Positions 42,741-55,904 of a stretch of DNA of 64,000 nucleotides are shown one piece after another. A program made the translations under genes and the position numbers. The notes below the pieces were generated by a model. It worked only from the letters and a program-made list of their open reading frames with translations. It had not been told where the DNA came from and did not search any database. Source of the stretch: Argentina anserina (lineage: Eukaryota > Streptophyta > Magnoliopsida > Rosales > Rosaceae); assembly GCF_933775445.1 (NCBI RefSeq), contig NC_065878.1:16937395-17001394 (forward strand), written 5' to 3'. How positions within the stretch are numbered: the first letter of the stretch is position 1; every line of letters begins with the position of its first letter.

Positions 42741-45381
42741 CAAAGTCTAAGCTTGTAATAAACTAGTGATTAATGTAAGCAGCTCAACTTGTGGATTAAG
42801 TTTTAAGGGAATATGACTTTGATATAACTTACCAACTATTCAACACAAGTATAGTTTCCTTTTTAATTAATTTTATTTTCAAAGAGATGGCCGGATCAGG
42901 TAATTTTCATGTAGCAATTTTATCCTTGTGCCCTAATTCCAAATCATTTTATGTAGTAATTTTCATGTACTATGAATCCAAATATCAACTAATAGAGTAT
43001 TATTGCAATATATATTAATATAGATTGACTTAGAGTTTATTATTATATCCCTCTTGAAAATATATATTTCATTGGGAACTAGGTGATGAATACTTTAAGG
43101 GATGGGCAATTATATGTAATTATATAGGTGTTGGATATAAATACTCAACATCAAACTAGTTGGAATGTTGGATATAGGTGTTAAAATAATAAAATTTCTT
43201 ATTTTTATACATTTGACAGTGTGTGTGTGTGTTGCAAGATCTAAACTGTTTGTATTCTAAATGAATTTAATCAATCACTCCCAGTAGAATTAAGTTCTTA
43301 AGTTTAATTATAAATGAATCCACTATTGAGATATTCTTCATATTACCATATTAGCATATATAGTAAACCCAAGCCTACAAGGTATAAGCTGGGAGTTCTA
43401 GGGTTGGAATGATAATTAATGAGGGTTCCAATTGTGCTCTGTAACAATAATATTCCTTCAGGAAAAATAATCTAATTTCCATGAATTTTACATTTCTTGG
43501 TGGAAATATCTCTTTGGTTGTGGAAGTTAGTATGGAAGGCGCGTGAGTTATGCAGCTTGTCCAACCACACCTAGTGATCGAAGACGTCCTATTGAAGAGA
43601 GACTCCAAAATTACAGGCTGCGCGCAGATACACATGTAGACGTGTACGCAAGTACTATTTTATTATCAGAGAAAACCAGAGAAAGAGAAGTGTAATTTAC
43701 AAAGTGTGTCGTAGGGAAGCAAGCAAAGGCAAAGAGGCAACAAAATACCTATAGCCCCCATTACTTTGCCTCAACGATATTTGTATTGTGTGCAAGTTTA
43801 TGAATATGAATATGAATATGAATATGAATTTGATATATATATATATATAATATATATATGAATATGAATATATGATCGATCGAGATGATTGGAGTGCAAG
43901 CCTGGAACTACGGAATCTGCGGTGCTCCCCCCACTCCCATTTCTCCTCTCTCTCCCTCGATCTCTCCCTCTCTCCCTCATCATGATTGTAACCTTCATTT
44001 CATATCCATGGATCCTACTACATATATACTATTCAATATTCATATGTATATATACAAATCACATTACTCTTCTCAGTTAAGTATCGTCATGCTTGCATGA
44101 CCTTGGGAACTCTTTATGTGTCTTTCTTCGTTGGCTGTAACATATTGGGCGCCAAACTTAGCATTTACTTATGATTTTACTCCTAATTTTAAGGAATTTC
44201 CGGAAATTACAACCCACTAAATTATCTGAATCCCAGCCGGCCTCTAAGTTTCTGGCTCATGACGATCTGTATATATTAGTTCACAAAATTTGAAGTCATA
44301 TGCATGTACAACTGATCGACAACTCATCAATTACTAGCTCCTAATTATGCACAATGTGATAGTGATACTAATCATCTGTCGATCACTATATGTCCATATC
44401 ACAAAGAAACAAACACCAGATATGAATATTAATTAATTTTACAATTAATTACATGCAAGTCTAGTAGAAAAGACCAATTAACGTAGCCAGTTACCCACGT
44501 ACAAGTCACGTTTGCGAGCATGAGAGTTTCTATCCATCAATGAGTGCTGGCCAATTAGAGATTCCGGTGCCGATGATTAAACAAGCATGCAAAGTTTTAC
44601 GTAGTTATACAAGGTAATATCCATAATAAGTTTTCATGCATGCATTCACAAACATGTAAATCGCACAGTTTTACCTAGCCTTAACTCCTTAAAAGCGTAA
44701 AATGTTTTTAACCCCGCAGAAATGAGTCTGGCATAGTTTTGGACACAAAGATCATTAACGAAAGCGTACACGTACGTACAATTGATCGGAGAAAGATTTC
44801 TCGCTTTCTCGCCGTTTAAACTTTTTAATCAAACCCAGGTGAGTTAATTAAGGTGTGACATCATCGAGTCATTACGTTTTGGGGTGGGTACGTGTTAGAT
44901 TGGCTTCAAAGCTTTCATCTCATTAAGGCTCAGTTTTGCTCCGAGATGCGATTGAAAAAATTTGCGTTTGCAGACTTAACCAGTAGTTTCTAAAAGCTTT
45001 ATTTTACAGTTTTTATAATTTGCCTAAAAATTGCATTGAAGTTCGTAAACTTAGGAAATAAGTTAATTCACCAGACACCTTGGTTAAATTATTTGAGAAT
45101 TTAAGCCCATAATTTGGGTCAAACTCGGGGTCAAACACAACCTAAGAGAGAGCACGAAACCAAAAACGATTACATGATTTTCGTTTTTCTTGCTTGTATT
45201 TCTTTTTCTTTCAGTTTCATGCATGGTTCTTAGTTTCTTACATACATATTTAGGCGATCAAATCATGTGCTAGTTGGAATTTGGATGTGTGGTCGACTTA
45301 ATTAAAATGCCCTCTAGCTAGTTCTATATGCCAACACAAAATGAAAAAGAAGAAATAAAAATAGAAATATACACTAACGGA

Positions 45382-45423
<42 letters not shown>

Positions 45424-45574
45424 CTCTCTCTCCAAAATAAGCATGATTTGTTCACATGTATAATACTGAAAAATATATATCGTTTTTCCTCTTTTAACAT
45501 TAATTAGAATAAAACACACCCGATGTGGGTGGGTGTTAATTATAATTATAATATAAATAATGTTTAATTGCAAG
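42741..45574. other. Intergenic, AT-rich
   Basis: No gene recognised. Microsatellites are noted at 43801-43870 (GAATAT and TA runs) and 45384-45432 ((TA)n then (TC)n). Many GATCGATC/ACGTACGT-type palindromes are present. Confidence 0.5.
45384..45432. repeat. Compound (TA)n(TC)n microsatellite
   Basis: About 18 TA units followed by about 6 TC units. Confidence 0.9.
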
Positions 45575-45750
45575 GATGTTATTGTAAATATTAGAAATAA
45601 TTCTTTTTTTTCTATTTTGATTTTTACAATTACTTTTGCTTTTTGAATTATATAATCTCATTTTGTAATAATATATGGTGTAAGAGTGTTCATGTATTTT
45701 CATATTTATTTTGGTTGACAAAATGAATTTTGGTTATGAAAGTATAGATA
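45575..45750. repeat. Dispersed AT-rich repeat, copy 2
   Basis: Collinear with 21640-21845 over most of its length (GAATTATATAATCT, TAATATATGGTG, GTTCATGTATTTTCATA, GTATAGATA). Confidence 0.6.
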
Positions 45751-48700
45751 ATGACGTAGTATATAAGTCGGATAAGTATATTTGTGAGTACTACTAATTG
45801 TATCATAATGTGCATTATGCAATATGCACACTATTAACTGTCTTAATTAATCAATGAATCAGTATCATGTGTAGTGTACGTTGACCTAATCACAAGCCAT
45901 ATCTTTATATACATGTATGTTTTTTAAATTATGAGACATCTCTAAACTATAATTATATAACTAAATCGATCTACTGTAGCAAGCTACATGATTAATTGAT
46001 TATCACATAATTTATGTGGGGGTGTTTTTCTATGTACAAGCTAATCATTGAGGTTCACATCCAAACGATGGAATTGACTCATTTGAGGCAATTATTAAGG
46101 CGGCAAATAAAATATCATCCAGCACAAAATAGAATCGAAGCAACTACTCGTTATCAATTAGAAAAAGTTTATCAGAAGATTGTTTATCAAATCAATAGAT
46201 ACCTTATCTTTGGGATATAAGAAGATCTTTGCTTAGTGGAAGACTACTTACTTGTGTATGTAGTGATCGATCTGTTGATATATATTCCAAAAATATGCGC
46301 CTACGTTGCTCATATTGTTCTTCCAACTGCAGTGAATTTGGGTTGTTTGCGATTGTTAAAAATTGGCATTACATTTGCTGTATGCACATAGTTGAGTCTA
46401 GCTATTACATAGTTAATTTCATCATTCGATCGATCTAGCTCTCGGGCTAGAGTGCTAGACCACTAAATTGCATGGGATAGTTGTTTGACTCGATCTCAAT
46501 AAGCTCGTGTATAGGTTTCTAATATCTCTTTTGCACGGTGAACAGAAATAGTCGATCTCCTAAAATTTCAAAAAATGCGACTTTTAATTAAACTACAATT
46601 TTCGGTCGAGACGAAAAAAGAAAAGTAGTTTAGTTGAGCATCTGGTGCGTGATGCTAATGCGTAAACTGTTGGCTTCTTCAGATATATGGAATACGTACT
46701 TGTCACCTTTCTTTTAATTCTGGTTTCGTTTATCCTACAATATATCTCTGATTAATTAAACTGCTGGTTTCTCTGGATTATTCATACAATGAAAGCATGA
46801 CGAAATGCTAAATTTGTTGTTGTCATTTAGGCCAACACGAATCATTCTTGGATTGAAGAAGAAGAAGAAGAAGAAGAAGAAGAAGAAGAATTATTGGTTA
46901 GAAGAGAATATATAGCTAGTGATGGTTTGTGTGCGGCACGTATATAAAGATCCAAACAAAAGCAGCCTGATTAGGCTAATTGGCTAACTTAGCTTAATTT
47001 GGAGAAGCAAAGGATCACTTGCGATCATGGCTACCTCTCCATGACTTCATCTCTAAGTAGAATATTCTGTACAAGACAAGACAGCCATATAATAAACTAT
47101 ATACATACACTGAGGCAACATACAATACTAGACTGTATAGCTTGGACTATCGGGAGTAGCTTGCTACCAGTACTCAGCAGCTATGCCTCAGAACGAATAT
47201 TACCCACTTTTCCAAAGCCAGTATTATACCATATCCATCTGTAGTTTTGCTTCACAAGTTATCCCATCCCTCCCTCTCAGAGAGAGAGAGAGGTTCTGTG
47301 CATGTAGCTTCAGAGCCACTCAATGGAACATGTGTTTGTTGTAACTAAACAACTCAAGACACCAGAAACTTTAAATGTATGAACAGAATGAAGTACGTAC
47401 GTATATTCATTATATTTATGTTAAGGGTTATGTTTATACTAATATTCAGCGCAACTCGACAACCATTTTTTTCTAAACTTGATTCTTATTAAGAATTTTT
47501 AGATCGGGTGGTTTTCTGATGTTGTATCAGAGTTTGATCGAGTACAAGAGATGAATATTCATATGCAAAGTCACGTACGTACAGCAGGAGTTAGAGAGTG
47601 TGTGATTTAGGGTTAGGAGAGTAGAAAGCACAAGTAAGAATCCCATGATCAAAGAAACCAACTGTATATTGGTTCGATCTGGCAGATACAACCAGGTCGA
47701 TCGAGGTGATAGCAAGCTGATCTAAAATCTAATATAAATATGTATGTTTAATTCTAAGTGAGGTCACTACACCAAGTCTCAAGCATAACTTAATGCCGCA
47801 CTTATAGATAATTAGTTAATGCAAAAAAGACATCCTCCCCCTCTCCCCCCTCGATCTAGCCTCCATGACAAAGAAGACAAGACAGACTTGCTACCTTGTA
47901 TTTGCGTCTATCACACGATACAACAACCACTCATATGCTCATGCATAGTTGGATAGAGACATAGAGTATACGTAGGATATTATACTCTCCATTTTATTTA
48001 AGAACACAAATAATTTCCGCAAATTAAAGACTTGAGATGCGATGGCCTGGGGAGTTGGAGACAATGAGGAAAACGGGAGAGAATTATAGAGGAGCAAATT
48101 AATGTCCTTCTAGCTTGCCAGAATGGTTAATTCATGTTATGAAGAAATTTATTATTTCATTTCTGTTATTTTGTGCAGCAAATTAAGCCAAAACTTAATA
48201 TGGTAGACTTGAAGATCCAACTGAAAAATTCATTCCCCTATTGGTTGCGTTGACTATTGTACATTTTTCATAATCTAGCTAGTGTGATTAATTAATTAAT
48301 TTGTTAACTAATAAGAGGATAATGAATTCACAAATCACAAGAAGCGGGCAGGATGTTTTTGTCACCATTAGGGGCTGTATTTGAATAGTAAACAAAGTTG
48401 GTCATATACAAGTTTTTTTTTTGGTTACATCATATACAAGTTTGATATGAATAACCAATAATTAAAATGTGCTAATATATTAGAAGTTTCTTCAGTTTGA
48501 CATCTTAATTATGATCAACAAGCTTTGGTTTGGTTTACACAATACCAAAGTCATTGTCCAAAATTTTTTTATTGAGTGATTCAGTATGAAATTAGTGTGC
48601 GATATATACTTAGAGAAGAAAATAACAGCCGAAAACCCAGTGTCGTCTCCAAATCAAGACTTAAACTCAATATGAAACTAGTGTTGAATATGATTTCTTC

Positions 48701-49640
48701 CATTAATTACACTAAGTGGTAGTGGAAAAAGGTGCGTCTTGCATAAAATTGAAAGATTATGACATTTTCTTTTCTTGACTCGTGAACGATTTGACTAATC
48801 TAATGATTATTTGAAGAGTATTTCTTGCTTTCAAGTGACAACGCTCTTAATTAATAACTTTACCACACCACCAATACCTTCATACATAAGCAAACTTAGT
48901 TTGTTGAACTAATTCAAACATCAATCACCAGATCTACATTGTAAACGTCCACGTTCGAAACTCTTCCATCACTTAAATCTCTGAAACTTTTATTTTCAAA
49001 AATTTGGAAAGTCAGTGGATTAGGTGAAATTAGCTCCTCCAGAAGCATGGCATATTCAGAGAAACCTCTTATAACACTACCTGGAAACCACAACATGAAG
49101 TAGAGATTCTTTGAAAACCAGTTCTGAGTTTTGCTACATTCAGTTTTAGTGCACGTTCTCAAACAATTTAAACCAGTGACTTGCTCATTTTTCTTGAAGC
49201 TCTGTAGAGCTCAAACCCCTCAAGAAATGCTTGACTGCCCCTGGAGTAGTTATTTATCTTACAGTCTAGAATAATTGGTTAAATGGTCCAAAAAAACCAG
49301 AAATTTTTTATTAATAGCCATCCCCGTTGCTTCCATGGTAACAAGTTAGCTGAAATTCACATTATTATCATGGGAAATTCATTTCAATAGCCAGCCATAA
49401 GTATTTCTTTGGTTAGTCAAAGCACACTTCACTGGGTGCATATAAGTGCAGCAGAAAGCCATTGCCTTTGCCTCCTGCCATCACAAGGAGACGAGACTAA
49501 ACCCCGAGTGTGTACTCGGTACTCCTAGTCCTCTTGTTGGTTGAAGAAGTTAAGAGCCATACTCCATTAACTGGGGAACTTATTCACTGGCTAAACTTAG
49601 CATTCATAACATTCTCAGTGACCTTGCAACAGAGAGCAAC
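45751..49640. other. Intergenic between the ZAT-like gene and pullulanase
   Basis: Contains a (GAA)n run at 46857-46890 and a GA run at 47279-47291. A plus frame at 46014-46220 and a minus frame at 48914-49162 are open, but I recognise neither; the second lacks an ATG at its start and may be a remnant exon (it contains FMLWFPGSVIRGF). The last few hundred bases include the pullulanase 3' UTR. Confidence 0.45.
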
Positions 49641-52600
49641 TCAAACTCCCCGAGGCTCAACAAACACAGATGTTGTCCTCGCAGGCACAGTAAAGCATTC
49701 TGAGCCTGTGTCATAAGTTGATCTCTTCACTATCTCGTCATTTGATTTAACCTGCACCAGGTTCATCATAAGGAGCCATGAGAAAAGAAAACACTCGACT
49801 ATCTGAAGCAACTTCAACTCTTCAAGAGATATGAGAAGAGGATCAAACAAATTTCTGATTGAGAAGCTTGACACTCGTCACCATATTTTCCCCGAAAACT
49901 CTACAATGCTTCCTTTGATGGCTCGAAATTGAGCAATTTTCAGTCTACCATTAAGTGTACACAAAATACAATTACCTGTACAGGATGCAACTGGAGGGTC
50001 CTAGCCCAAATAGAAGAACTTGTAAATGACACCTCAGTTGGGCGAGCATTGACAATAACCACGATATATGAGTAGCTGCGCACCAAAAAGTTTACAAATG
50101 CATTATTCATTCCATCTTGGCATCATCAGAACTAATAATTACAATGTAAGTATACCGACATTGGATCCAGTTGAGATAACCCGGGTAGTCCTTCATGCCC
50201 GTCTTCAATGCTCATTAGTATGAGACCAGGGACTGATGAAGGCCCAGTATTGTGGAAACGTATGCGTTCCTAGAAAGTAAATATCTGGGGGTAAATTTGG
50301 TTTGTCTCTTATTGTTTGAAACTGGTCAAGTACTTGATAACAGTTGAAGCCCCAATGCAAATAAAAGGTAGAATATACTAAAAAGGAGATTACAAAGAAA
50401 CAAATGATGATTATGGATTTATGGGTGAAAAAGAGCCTCTCAAGTCTCACCTGAATAGCATTTGCTGTCCTCAGACGGAAAAGTGGTGAAGAGTACCTAA
50501 TACGTAACAAATCTGAAAAATTTTCTACAGCAGCTTGGATGTGACTCTTATGAGGCTTGAAGGATGGGTCTGCTAATCTTGGTTTCATTCTGGAAAGAGA
50601 ATCAACAGGATATTATCAGTTGCCATATAATTCTACAGAATGAGAAGCACCTCTCGGAAGGGTCTTTCCACCACATTTCAACATAAATAAGATAGATATA
50701 TAGGATCAAACGATTGTGGAGTACATCCGTTCTTACAGTGGCCAGCTCTTTTCATTTTTCTCTTTTGGAGGAAGGCCTACACCCCAATTGTTGGAACTAT
50801 AAGTGAAGTCAATCCTAGAAATGAAAACAATCAAATGTTAAAATGGAGAGAAACCCTCTTACATCTAGCAATTATTCCTTATTCAGACATGATGATTTAG
50901 GAGTAAAATATCCATTATTGACCACACAAGTGTTCGACCTGGTAAATCAAAACTAATATTGTCATAGAGAAGATCACATACTCATTTACTCATTCTACCA
51001 GTTAAATTATGATTGTGCAAAGTCTGACTTGAATTAAATACTGAGTGAGACTATTAATAATACCTGTTGAACCAATCACCGGAATTATAGGAGTCGCGAT
51101 CAAGTGATTTGGACCTGAGAATCTCATCGCCACAATGGAAAAATGGTATACCCTGTAATTTTGAAAATCATTTCAATAATGTTATACCAAAAATTAGTTG
51201 TATGACATTACAATTATTAAACATTATAATAGTAATAAAACCAATAGCCTATGAATGCAGGAATTGAGAGGTCAATGTTCCAAGTTTCTAGCCAAGTTCG
51301 GTCAAACTTGTTAAAAAACAGTGAATTAATGGATTTCAGAAATAGTTAGTTTGAGGGTTATTTTACAAGTGTTGGAGCAATTTCACAACATGTGAAGCAA
51401 AGCCTAAACAATGGATCCCTCCATTAATTAACACAAATAAACAAACTCAATAATCATCTATTACTTATCCTCCGCAATGCGGTAGAAGATAATGACCTTG
51501 ATAAAAATATGAATCCTGAAAGAAAAACAGTTCAGAAGATATGAACTTCATTTGTAGATTGCTAGACCCAACATATTTGGTCCATTTTTGCACAATTGCA
51601 CTATCTTATTGATCTCTAATAGATATAAAGTGTACATACAATAAAGGAAAAATGCAAGTCTCTCCTGATTTGATTTTGAGAAGACTTGGTCCATTTTGAA
51701 AATGCAAAGAGATGCTCTCGGCCTACTCAGAAAAGAACAACATTATCATGCTGTAAGAAAACTCTCTTGTAAGTTGTAACCGGTCATAAGAATATAGGAT
51801 AAACTCCCTCCCTTGTCACAAGTCAGTTTGTAAATGCATTACATAACCTTCATAATCTATAGTGATTGGAATTGTATAAACAAACACACTTAGAGAAGAA
51901 TGAAAGAGTACATGAAGAGCTCTTATCAAATAATAGTATGTGATACCTGTGATAGAGCAATTATACTTGTCGCCAGAAGATTTATCCTGCATCTGTCTTC
52001 TACAGAAATTTCAAATGGAGTCTACGTGTATTGGATAAAAATTAATCAGAGGTTAGAAATCTGAAATAAATGAAGACACTGTAGAAGTATGTAGACATAC
52101 CTTCAAACTCACGATGTCAAATAGAGTTTCGTTGTCATGAGCAGAAGCATAATTAACCTGAAAAGCAACAAAAGTTGCCAATTCCATGGCTTTTCCAAGT
52201 CAAGTTTGTTATTCTAACTCTAAAGGATTAGTGTCTACATCAGTAATAACAATGTCAACCAATGAAATCAACATGTCGACTAAAAGAATCCTAAATATAA
52301 CAAATCCGAGTAACAAATATAGTGTCCAGAGTTGGGTTTGTTAAGAGGCCATTTGTGCATTAATTCATGATCCCTTTAGAGCTTCATGATCTCTCAAACC
52401 TCAACTAGGAGAAGTTGCAATCATTTTTCAAGTAAGGTACTCCTGCAATTTCCACATCTTTAAATGTATAAATATGGGACTGTTGATGTAACACTAGTTC
52501 TTCTGGGATCTGTATGCCCAAGGATTTCTCAATTCGAGCCTGATCATCAATGTTTCCATTTCTCACCAGCTAGCATCAAATTACACTCTCAACTTCCTAA

Positions 52601-55600
52601 CCCACTCAACAACCACTGGCACTCAAACACTTTGAAATGTCTAATTCAAACATTCCACTTGTTGCCAGAGGGCATTAAAGTGTGGCTCAAGATATATCAT
52701 CCTCAATGGAAATAAAAAGCTCATTAGAACTGGTGTCATACAAACAAAAAAGGTCATATAAACAAAAAAGTCACAAGTACCAAACTTGTGAAGTCTAATT
52801 TAGATCCTTACTGTTTCAGCAGGATCTAAAGCATATGCTACACTTGCCCCACCATATGTCAATACTTCTGATCCTTTTACCTGAGAAAAATATCATATAA
52901 AACTGCCAACGTTATACATTTTAAGCTAAAATTCAATTTACCTAACACTTTCTCTTGTTAATTTCTACATAAGTGCGTTGTAATTTCAAGTAGTCATTGA
53001 TACTAGAGATAGCTATACAAAGTGTGTTGCCCATTCATTCCTATTGCATAATCAATGCTTAAAAAGGAACCAACCAAGCTAAGATATACCAGCTGTATAA
53101 TTTTGATGAATATATAGTTGAAATTGATGTTTCAGTAAATGCTCAAGTTGCAGCCTGGATCAGACCATTACAAATGCAAAGAGCAACTTTAGATGTGTAA
53201 ACAACCACACTAGAATTATCCTATAGAATCAAGGTATACCTCTTTCCCTTCACAATTGGTTATCACAAAGTCCCTCAAGTTTGCAGCCATGCCGACCTGA
53301 ATTATTGCACTCCAATCAACATTAATCCCAGAAAAGAAGAAACCAAAAGAAAAGGAGAGATAGGATGCAGATCTATTAGTTACATTATATCTAATAAATG
53401 GCTGACAGATAAGCCAACTATAAGCAATGCAGTTAATGACATGATGAAGAAAATTCAAACATTTACAGAGAACATTGTTACTTATAAACTATAGTCCCTA
53501 ACAAAGCCTAGAAGAACTGGCATAAATTTGACAGGCGATACTGCATCCAGGGCAGAGATATTCCCAATCTCAGTTTTATTTGCATCAATAATGTTTTCAC
53601 AACTGATATGCAAAATGGACCAGGGAAGATAAGGTGTCCAGTGTCTGACTATGTGTATGCCCAAAGGTAAGCACTATAAATACAAGAATGCATCAAAAAC
53701 CTGAATGTGATCCTTTGATTCAGCAAGCATGCGTTCTGCAACAACTTCTGGGCCATGATCGTAGCCGTTAGGCTATAAAAGAAAGAATAGATCCTTTATC
53801 CCAAGAATAAAAGATTGAATAAATCAACAAAATCAGAGGTCCCATATGCAACAAAGAAACCTTCCCCTTAATGATAGTCAAAACAAGTAATATACAGATT
53901 ACAACGTCACCAATACAAAGTTTTACAATAGTTTCACCGTAGTACTTAACAGCTTTAGGCAACAAAAAGGTACTGGAAGACTTACTTGCATATCAATTAT
54001 AAAGAAACAATCAGCTTATATATAAAGAAGTCCTTTGAAATTAGATATCACATACCTGTAATAGTAGACCAGTCACAAATCCTTGCTGAAGAGGATGGCC
54101 AAAGGGAGAACCACCCAGAATCGCATCCCGTATACGATCATTAAAACTGCATTAAATTTCCATTTATTCACAGAAGTTATCCCAATAAATCACCCAGAAT
54201 AAAAATGAAGCCCTTTGCTAAGGTGATTCTCTCAAAGATAACTTCTAATTGTAGGCAGTAAAACAAAGATACAGAAGAATGGGAAAAGTCAATACACAGT
54301 TTCCTCACATTCATTTGATTAAGATTGCTTGAGTGAAATTGTAGTTTAAGTGTGTGATGTGTATCTATTCCAATGTGTCGAGTATTTGGAAAAGTAAATT
54401 AATTGGAAGCAGGTGAACTAGTCTTCAATAGTAAAACAATGAAACTAAAAACTTGATGAATGGTTTCAGAAGCTTAGACTATAATTGAGCATAGAAATAA
54501 GATTCTGCAGTATTGACATTTTTATTTTGGTTACAAGGAGGCCAAAAACGGCATGAGAAAGAAACCTCCCAAGAGAAGACAAGAGTTTGGACCAATGATG
54601 ATGCTACTGTGGCCACAATATAGATATTAAGACTCCATAAGATGGAAAAGAAAAGGATTACCTCCCAATTCCAGTACCACAAATATTGAACTGCGAAGCA
54701 TTTACTCCACGCCCATTGTTGGCAACTTCACCAAAATCCCATCCTTCACCATATCTAGATAATAGGGGACAAAAGGGAACATTGTGCCAAAACCATACTA
54801 AAATGTAAGTAGAATAGGCAGAACAGCAACTCTACAAATCAATATCCAAAGATGTAATAATAGTCTCTTAAACAAATTGCTCAGCATCTCCAAACTCACA
54901 TATACATCCTTGAGCCATCAACTCCATCCTTATCCTTTGCAAGGCTGCAAAGTGCATCTTTTGCTTTCACCTGTACGCATATTAGTAATTTTAGGCAAAT
55001 GGCTAATGTATTTCGCCTCAGTACGGCATGCAAAATAGCCAAGAGTTACATACCATTGTTCTTTTCATTATATGACCCATAAGGTCAAACCGGAATCCAT
55101 CAACCTAGCAAAATAGCCATAATATTGTCAGTAAGGGAAACATCCCAGCTCCAACCTAAAAGCGTATCTTCATTAATCCACCATTGAATCTGTAAAAATT
55201 ATAAAGATGACAAAATGCCATATTTCCGATCAAAGGGATTGGAAGGGAAATAAATATTCACTGTTAAGATTGCCGGGGGGGGGGGGGGGGTTTAAATTTG
55301 GACCTATTCCCACAAACAGAAGAGAAGAACACGGCCAGTTGGTACAAGTTTCAATTTCAAATGTGACTTTAAGAGACTGGTTTGAGGTATTCAAAGCACA
55401 AATTAGAAGAGTATTATTACCTTATAATTAATTGCCCAGTGCAAAAGATCATCAAGAATTAAACGCTCAACCATAAAATGCTCGCTAGCAGTGTTGTTCA
55501 CACATGTACTGTTCTCGATAAAACCATCATTGTTTCTTCTCAAGTAGTATCCTGGAACAATCTGAAACCAAACATTAAGTCGCAACATTCAAGAAGACAT

Positions 55601-55865
55601 AAGATAGGCAAGCCACTCAGGCTGGCAGTAAGATAGGACCGCTTTCTATCTATAGTGGGATCTTATAAACAAGAATAACAAACCATGACCTTATCAAGAA
55701 CTGAATTTGCATCAAATGGCCCACTTCCATGCAAATGATTGTAGACAACATCCAAGACAACACGAAGGCCCATACGATTAAGTGCCTGCAACCGATGTAA
55801 CATGAAGTCATTAGTAACTCAAGTAGACAAAGGGCCACCAATAAAAAAGCACATGAAAGTTCGGG

Positions 55866-55904
<39 letters not shown>

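Noticed and set aside
46014..46220. 68-codon ORF rich in Gln and Arg
   Set aside because: No family recognised, no splice context and AT-rich surroundings; too weak to call.
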